Positions 59,724-64,000 of a stretch of DNA of 64,000 nt are shown piece by piece (the first letter of the stretch is position 1; every line of letters starts with the position of its first letter). Source of the stretch: Cheiracanthium punctorium (taxonomy: Eukaryota > Arthropoda > Arachnida > Araneae > Cheiracanthiidae); assembly GCA_038373885.1 (NCBI GenBank), contig JAWZYV010012337.1, forward strand, positions 62,001 to 126,000. The letters run 5' to 3'. Position numbers and translations under genes: made by a program. The notes beneath the pieces were generated by a model that was given only the letters and a program-made list of their open reading frames with translations, was not told where the DNA came from and did not search any database.

Positions 59724-60360
59724 TTAACCTTTCTACCCTGTCTGGGTCGATTCGACCCATTTCTAAAATTGATCTTTCGATATCTTCCACGGGTTTTAAT
59801 TTAGATCTTTCAAACTTCATGTATTCCTCAAAAATGTGCACTCGTTTAATATGTGAGTTTTTGAGAGTCGTAAGAGTGTTTTTTAATCACCCTGAAAAAA
59901 AAGTGACATTTTACCTGTCTGGGTCGAATCGACCCATGTTATCATTTTGCGTAGAAATACATGGAAAACCCATTCATATTTTGAATAGACTTTATTTTAT
60001 TGTATGGTCGATAGATGACGGGATTATATTGAAGGATAAATATGATCTATTATCTGCCTGGTATGCTTAGCCATTTCCTTTTTAGTTCAATAACTTGGCA
60101 AATCGCAAACGTAAACTTTCTGAAGAAGAGATCAGAAAACTCTTACAAGAGCTTTCTGATCAAGAGCTTTCAGATCTATCTGATATAGGTGAAGATGAAT
60201 GTGTTGAAACAGATGAATCAGATCACATATCGAATGAAGATATTTCTGATGAAGAGATAGATACGACAGATATTGAAGAAAGAATTCAGCCACGGTCTAC
60301 GTTTGTTAGTAGAAACAAAACTGAATGGTGTAAAGTCGCTCCTACTTCATGCTAAGTTCG

Positions 60361-60491
60361 GTAAGTAATCTAATTTCAATTTATAGTTATTTTTCATTTT
60401 ATTTTTACAAAATGTTTTGTTTATTAAAAAATCCTGATATTCCTAACAAATTTTATTATTATTATTTATTTATTATTTTTTTGCTGTATAG
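60361..60491 (+). other. Intron in piggyBac transposase
   Basis: GTAAGTAATC at the start and TTTGCTGTATAG at the end, T-rich, 131 bp. Removing it joins the N-terminal frame to the core in the same phase, with only the stop at 60353-60355 interrupting. Confidence 0.75.
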
Positions 60492-61741
60492 GCAACACAA
60501 CATTATGAAATTGAGTCCTGATCCTACGCGTTATGGAATTCAGCGAACAACTGAGCAGTCAATAACAGCCGTGAAACTTGCTGGTGTTTATAAATCAGCA
60601 GGAGAATCTCTCAAAGAGTTGTGCAGCGAAGATGATGGCCGAGCTATTTTTCGTGCAACTATGTCTTTACAACGCTTTGGAATAATTAGGCAGTTCCTTA
60701 GGTTTGACAACAAAGAAAGCAGAACAAGTCGCGACGCCTGGATAAATTAGCACCAATAAGATCATTATTTGAGATGTTTGTTGCACAATTTCCGAAGATG
60801 TTTGTGCCTTACGAATGTTTGACGATAGATTAACAGCTCGTGCCATTTCGAGGTAAGTGCCCATTTAGGCAATATTTACCAACAAAGCCAAGATGGAAGT
60901 ATGGAATTAAATTATGGTTGATGTCGGATGTAAAAACAGCATACGGGTACAACGCTGAAATGTATACTGGAAAGCCTCTTCATCGTGAGCGTGATATAAA
61001 CCAAGGAATAAATGTTGTTTTGCGCCTGGTAAAGGCAGTTGAGGACACTGCTCGGAACATAACGGTGGATAATTTTTTAAACCGATTATATCTTGCAGAA
61101 GAATTGTTAAAGAGAAATTAACACTTTTTGGGACTCTCAGAAAAAATAAAACGTTTATTCGTCCTGAATTTCAAGTATCATCTGATAGGGCTGTATTCTC
61201 CTCAGTGTTCGGATTTGAACAGGATAAGACTCTGGTACCGTATGTTCCAAAAAGAAATAAGTCAGTGATTCTTCTTTGCACTATGCATCAGGACGCAAAA
61301 GTGTCACAGAAAAATGAAAAGAAACCAGATTTAATCTTATAATGAAACTAAAGGTGGAGTGGGCACAACAGATAAACAAGCTTCCACCTATACATGTAAG
61401 AGAGGAACAAGGAGGTGGCCGGTTTGTTTGTTTTATAAAATGATTGATCTAGCTGCAATTAATGCTTTTGTTGTTTTCATGCACGTAAATCCGTCGTATA
61501 ATGAACGCAAACTTTTCAAAAGACGACTTTTTCTGAAAGAAATCGAAAAACAGCTGACAGACTCTCAAAGAAATCGCCGGGAAAAAACGAATGTGTTGGT
61601 AGCTATAAAAAAGAAGTTACTAGCTGTAAAAGAAGGCCATGCAGATAATTTGAAAACACCTAAACGAGGAAGGTGCAAAGAATGCGGCCCTAAGAAAGAT
61701 AGAAAAACTCAGACAAGATGTGGATCTTGTCAGTCATATCT

Positions 61742-61786
61742 TTGTCAAGAGCATGCAAATACTTGTGTATTGCATGCTCTTGACAA
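61742..61786. repeat. 20-bp hairpin in transposase C-terminus
   Basis: TTGTCAAGAGCATGCAAATA and its complement (one bulged base) around a 4-base loop. It codes the last Cys/His residues, then an unusual tail, so part of the zinc region may be an inverted duplication. Confidence 0.85.
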
Positions 61787-62144
61787 TATTGTAAATATTG
61801 TATTAATATGTAAATATTGTAATGTGCAATAATATTTCATATGTAAGTAAAATATGTAGAAATAAGTAAAATAGTAAGTAATTATTTCGTGCGTTTAAAT
61901 ATTTTAACAAGCCACATATGCAATCAAGGAATCGGTCGAACTGGGGGAAGAGGGGGGGGGAGAAACAGTAAAAAAGAGGTATAAATGAGGTAAAATATAC
62001 ATACTTAATCATTAACTAATAATAGCATCCAAAGTGAGCCAAACGGGAACTATTGTAAAAGACTTGAATAAATCTATACGAACTGGGTCGATTAGACCCA
62101 TCCAGGTAAAACGTAACTTTTTTTCAACAGGGTAGGAAGGTTAA

Positions 62145-63156
62145 CCCTATTTTTTAGAATATCATTAAATTACATTATCTGTATCTATACATTATTTAAT
62201 AATTACTCTAGCGTACCTCGCATATGAACAATTACAAATTTTATTTCTAACGAAAAATATAAAATGAATAAAAATGGTATTTTCTAACAAACATTTGCGA
62301 CGCAGCGAAAATAATACACACATACATTTTTTACTGAAAAAGCTACATAAAAGTTATCTTGTAAAAATAACTTTTTTCGATAACGGAAAATCAATATTAT
62401 AATCTTTCTTCAAAAACCACCTAAATCCGAGTTTATGGTTTACAGATAAGTATAAACATGTCACCGCACTTTTTTGTTCTATTTATTTCGGAAGAACCGC
62501 CTCAATCATTATTACATTTAAGACCTGGTGTGCAAAGAAGTACCTTTTTATGATTCTCTTTGTATATGCAATAAATGTCGAGTTTGGACGTGGGAAATTA
62601 AAAGTAATGCCTAGAACTTCCATTTCCTTCCAAAAATAACGTCTCCCCCCCCCTGTAATCTTTAATGCTAAACATTGCTACTAATGGCATTTAACGAGTT
62701 TTTATCTGTGTTTAATAACCGGAAAATTCAGCGCTGTTAAGGTGTGCTGGAGTACTTATTAAAATATTTTTCTTGGAAAATAATTAAATGAGTTTTTTTC
62801 TCAATAATTCAAATACAGCTTTTTAGAAGAAATATTTTTCTTCTTACGTTATAACCATTTTAATTTGCACTTGATTAAAGCTAGGCTCACAGCTGAATCT
62901 GATTGAATTCGTGTTTATTTAAATTATTCTGGTATATCAGCATGTGAAGTAATTACTGTTGGTTGTTGCAGTTAAATTAAAAGAAAAAAGTGTGTATTTA
63001 AATAAATATTCATTATTTCAGAACTGTCTTACAAAACATTATTTTGTTATTGTTGCTAGGTTGTTATGTGCATTAGAAAAGTTTTTCAGCACGCTTTAAT
63101 ATGCTACGTAAGTTTAAAGGCACTCTAAGGTTGTATGATTTTAGTGTTTTTTACAG
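62145..63156. other. Unassigned AT-rich stretch
   Basis: Nothing recognised. Confidence 0.4.
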
Positions 63157-63210
63157 ATTGGACATTTTATGAAATTGAACAAAACCTCTTGATAGACATG
63201 GGAAGGACGG
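63157..63210 (+). CDS. Candidate 54-nt internal exon
   Basis: Preceded by a strong acceptor (GTGTTTTTTACAG, ending 63156) and followed by a consensus donor, GG then GTAAGTTTTT (63211). Exactly one frame is open, reading WTFYEIEQNLLIDMGRT with split codons at both ends (phase 1 to phase 1, length divisible by three). The peptide is not low complexity. I do not recognise a family. It fits a cassette exon of a host gene whose other exons lie outside or are not identifiable here. Chance cannot be excluded for so short a segment. Confidence 0.4.
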
Positions 63211-63751
63211 GTAAGTTTTTTCAGTGTCGAGTTGTCACATGCACTTTATAACAATATACATCGATAAAAATTGTATCCATTCAATTGAATCGAAATCTTA
63301 TTCTCAAAACATTGAGGCGTGAATGGTAAGTAGGCGGTATTTAAAATTGGTACTGGTATATATGCTCATTTTCAGTTTCAGCATTTCTTGGTAATATTTA
63401 ATACTTTTAGAATTCGAACAAATGCTTTTATACTGTTGATATCTTTTGAAAATGTTGTTATTTTCTAGGATTACGTGCAATGTTTTGTTAGAACTATATA
63501 AGAAATATAACCGAATATGTGTAACGGGGGTTGGTTATCATAAGTGCAAGGCTACAAAAACATGGAACAAATGCAGGAACATTATAAAAAATAGGATAAA
63601 TTAAGTACATAGTAAATTTGAAAAATGATAATTTATGCATTTTTTTTCATTTTACGAATTAGAACATGCAATATATTGAGTATAATGAAACATGGTTAAT
63701 TTAGAGTATATTTCTTTCTGATATCCATGTATTTAAATACTTTATTGATTT

Positions 63752-63893
63752 AACCGCCGTATTCAACATGTACCTGACACCCGCGTTAACCCTTTCAGGC
63801 GTTAAGTAGACATCAAATATACATCTGTTCGAGATCTGACACTCGTTTTGTTGGGTTAACATTGGTGTCAAGTGCATCGCGAATACAGCCGTA
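63752..63893. repeat. Imperfect foldback sequence
   Basis: CCGTATTCAACATGTACCTG and CACCCG on the left pair with GGTGTCAAGTGCATCGCGAA and TACAG on the right, about 17 of 23 positions matching. GTTAACCC on the left also pairs with GGGTTAAC. Possibly a small MITE. Confidence 0.5.
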
Positions 63894-64000
63894 ACTGTAT
63901 GATGACTCCTGAAACAGCAGTAACAAGTGAATCAGTGAAATACATGCTTCAAGAAATTTGGTTGGCCTATCGAATATTTTACAAATTTTTTGCCCGTGTT

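Larger units (their letters stand above)
60095..61832 (+). pseudogene. piggyBac transposase pseudogene
   Basis: A DDE_Tnp_1_7-type transposase that would excise and insert at TTAA. The reading starts with TTG (60095), so the ATG is lost or upstream. An acidic N-terminus runs to 60355, where an in-frame stop occurs. A GT-AG intron (60361-60491) follows, then the core (GVYKSAGESLKEL, FRATMSLQRF). There is a frameshift near 60740, a stop in place of Glu after the first catalytic Asp (TID, 60828), then ITVDNF (Asp at 61068), frameshifts near 61120 and 61338, and KGGVGTTDKQ, where the third Asp is Gly (61362) and the fourth remains. A C-terminal Cys-rich zinc region lies at 61675-61770. Not functional. 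Confidence 0.93.
59728..62140 (+). mobile_element. Full-length dead piggyBac transposon
   Basis: TTAA target duplications at 59724-59727 and 62141-62144. The 14-bp termini CCTTTCTACCCTGT and ACAGGGTAGGAAGG are inverted with one mismatch. The palindrome TGGGTCGA(A/T)TCGACCCA lies at 59743-59759 and 59920-59936, with a variant at 62084-62100. At the left, a second partial terminal module at 59889-59937 matches the 3' end better than the outermost module does. The 2413-bp size and single intron-containing transposase are normal for the superfamily. Confidence 0.95.

Overview
This 64 kb window looks like gene-poor, AT-rich nuclear DNA from an animal, most probably an arthropod. An arachnid is my guess, from repeat style only. 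There is no bacterial-style gene packing, no operon, and no rRNA or convincing tRNA gene. None of the longer open frames reads as an intact gene. What can be read is almost entirely mobile-element sequence: Helitrons, a piggyBac element, Penelope-like elements, a mariner relic, two solo LTRs, several MITE or foldback elements, SINE-like relics and many AT or CA microsatellites. A few short exon-like segments with good splice signals may belong to host genes that extend beyond the window.

Layout. Positions 1-5.6 kb hold a possible minus-strand exon, a 120-bp direct duplication and two minus-strand Helitrons. The second Helitron (3682-5642) has both termini, a helicase C-terminal remnant, endonuclease-like blocks and an inserted 167-bp MITE with 8-bp target duplications. 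From 6 to 9 kb there are a foldback element, a small TTAA-flanked piggyBac-like element and a 217-bp direct duplication. From 10 to 16 kb there are SINE-like relics, a Penelope fragment, a TTAA-flanked MITE, two related 100-bp hairpin MITEs and a TA-flanked mariner relic. From 16 to 24 kb there are mostly unassigned sequence, three copies of one repeat family and an 873-bp TIR element. At 24.6-26.3 kb lies a second copy of the 3682-5642 Helitron, interrupted by a 493-bp TIR element. At 29.7-31.7 kb lies a block of AACGTTAAT-rich repeats. At 32.4-33.2 kb a degraded protein-coding sequence occurs twice in tandem on the minus strand. The stretch 33-45 kb is mainly unassigned, with a 100-bp nearly identical direct repeat. 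A Penelope-like element with inverted terminal arms lies at 45.4-46.7 kb, and a solo LTR at 47.4-48.3 kb. At 50.6-59.1 kb there is a head-to-tail array of related Helitrons, the last carrying a second solo LTR and a pogo-like MITE. At 59.7-62.1 kb lies a full-length but dead piggyBac transposon whose transposase still shows an intron. A 54-nt candidate exon is at 63.2 kb.

There is no working gene system here that I can identify. The value lies in clear transposon boundaries, target duplications, one paralogous empty site, and a few unexplained duplicated or coding-like pieces. Host identity, family names beyond superfamily level, and the exon calls are inference. Boundaries marked by TIRs and target duplications were read directly.
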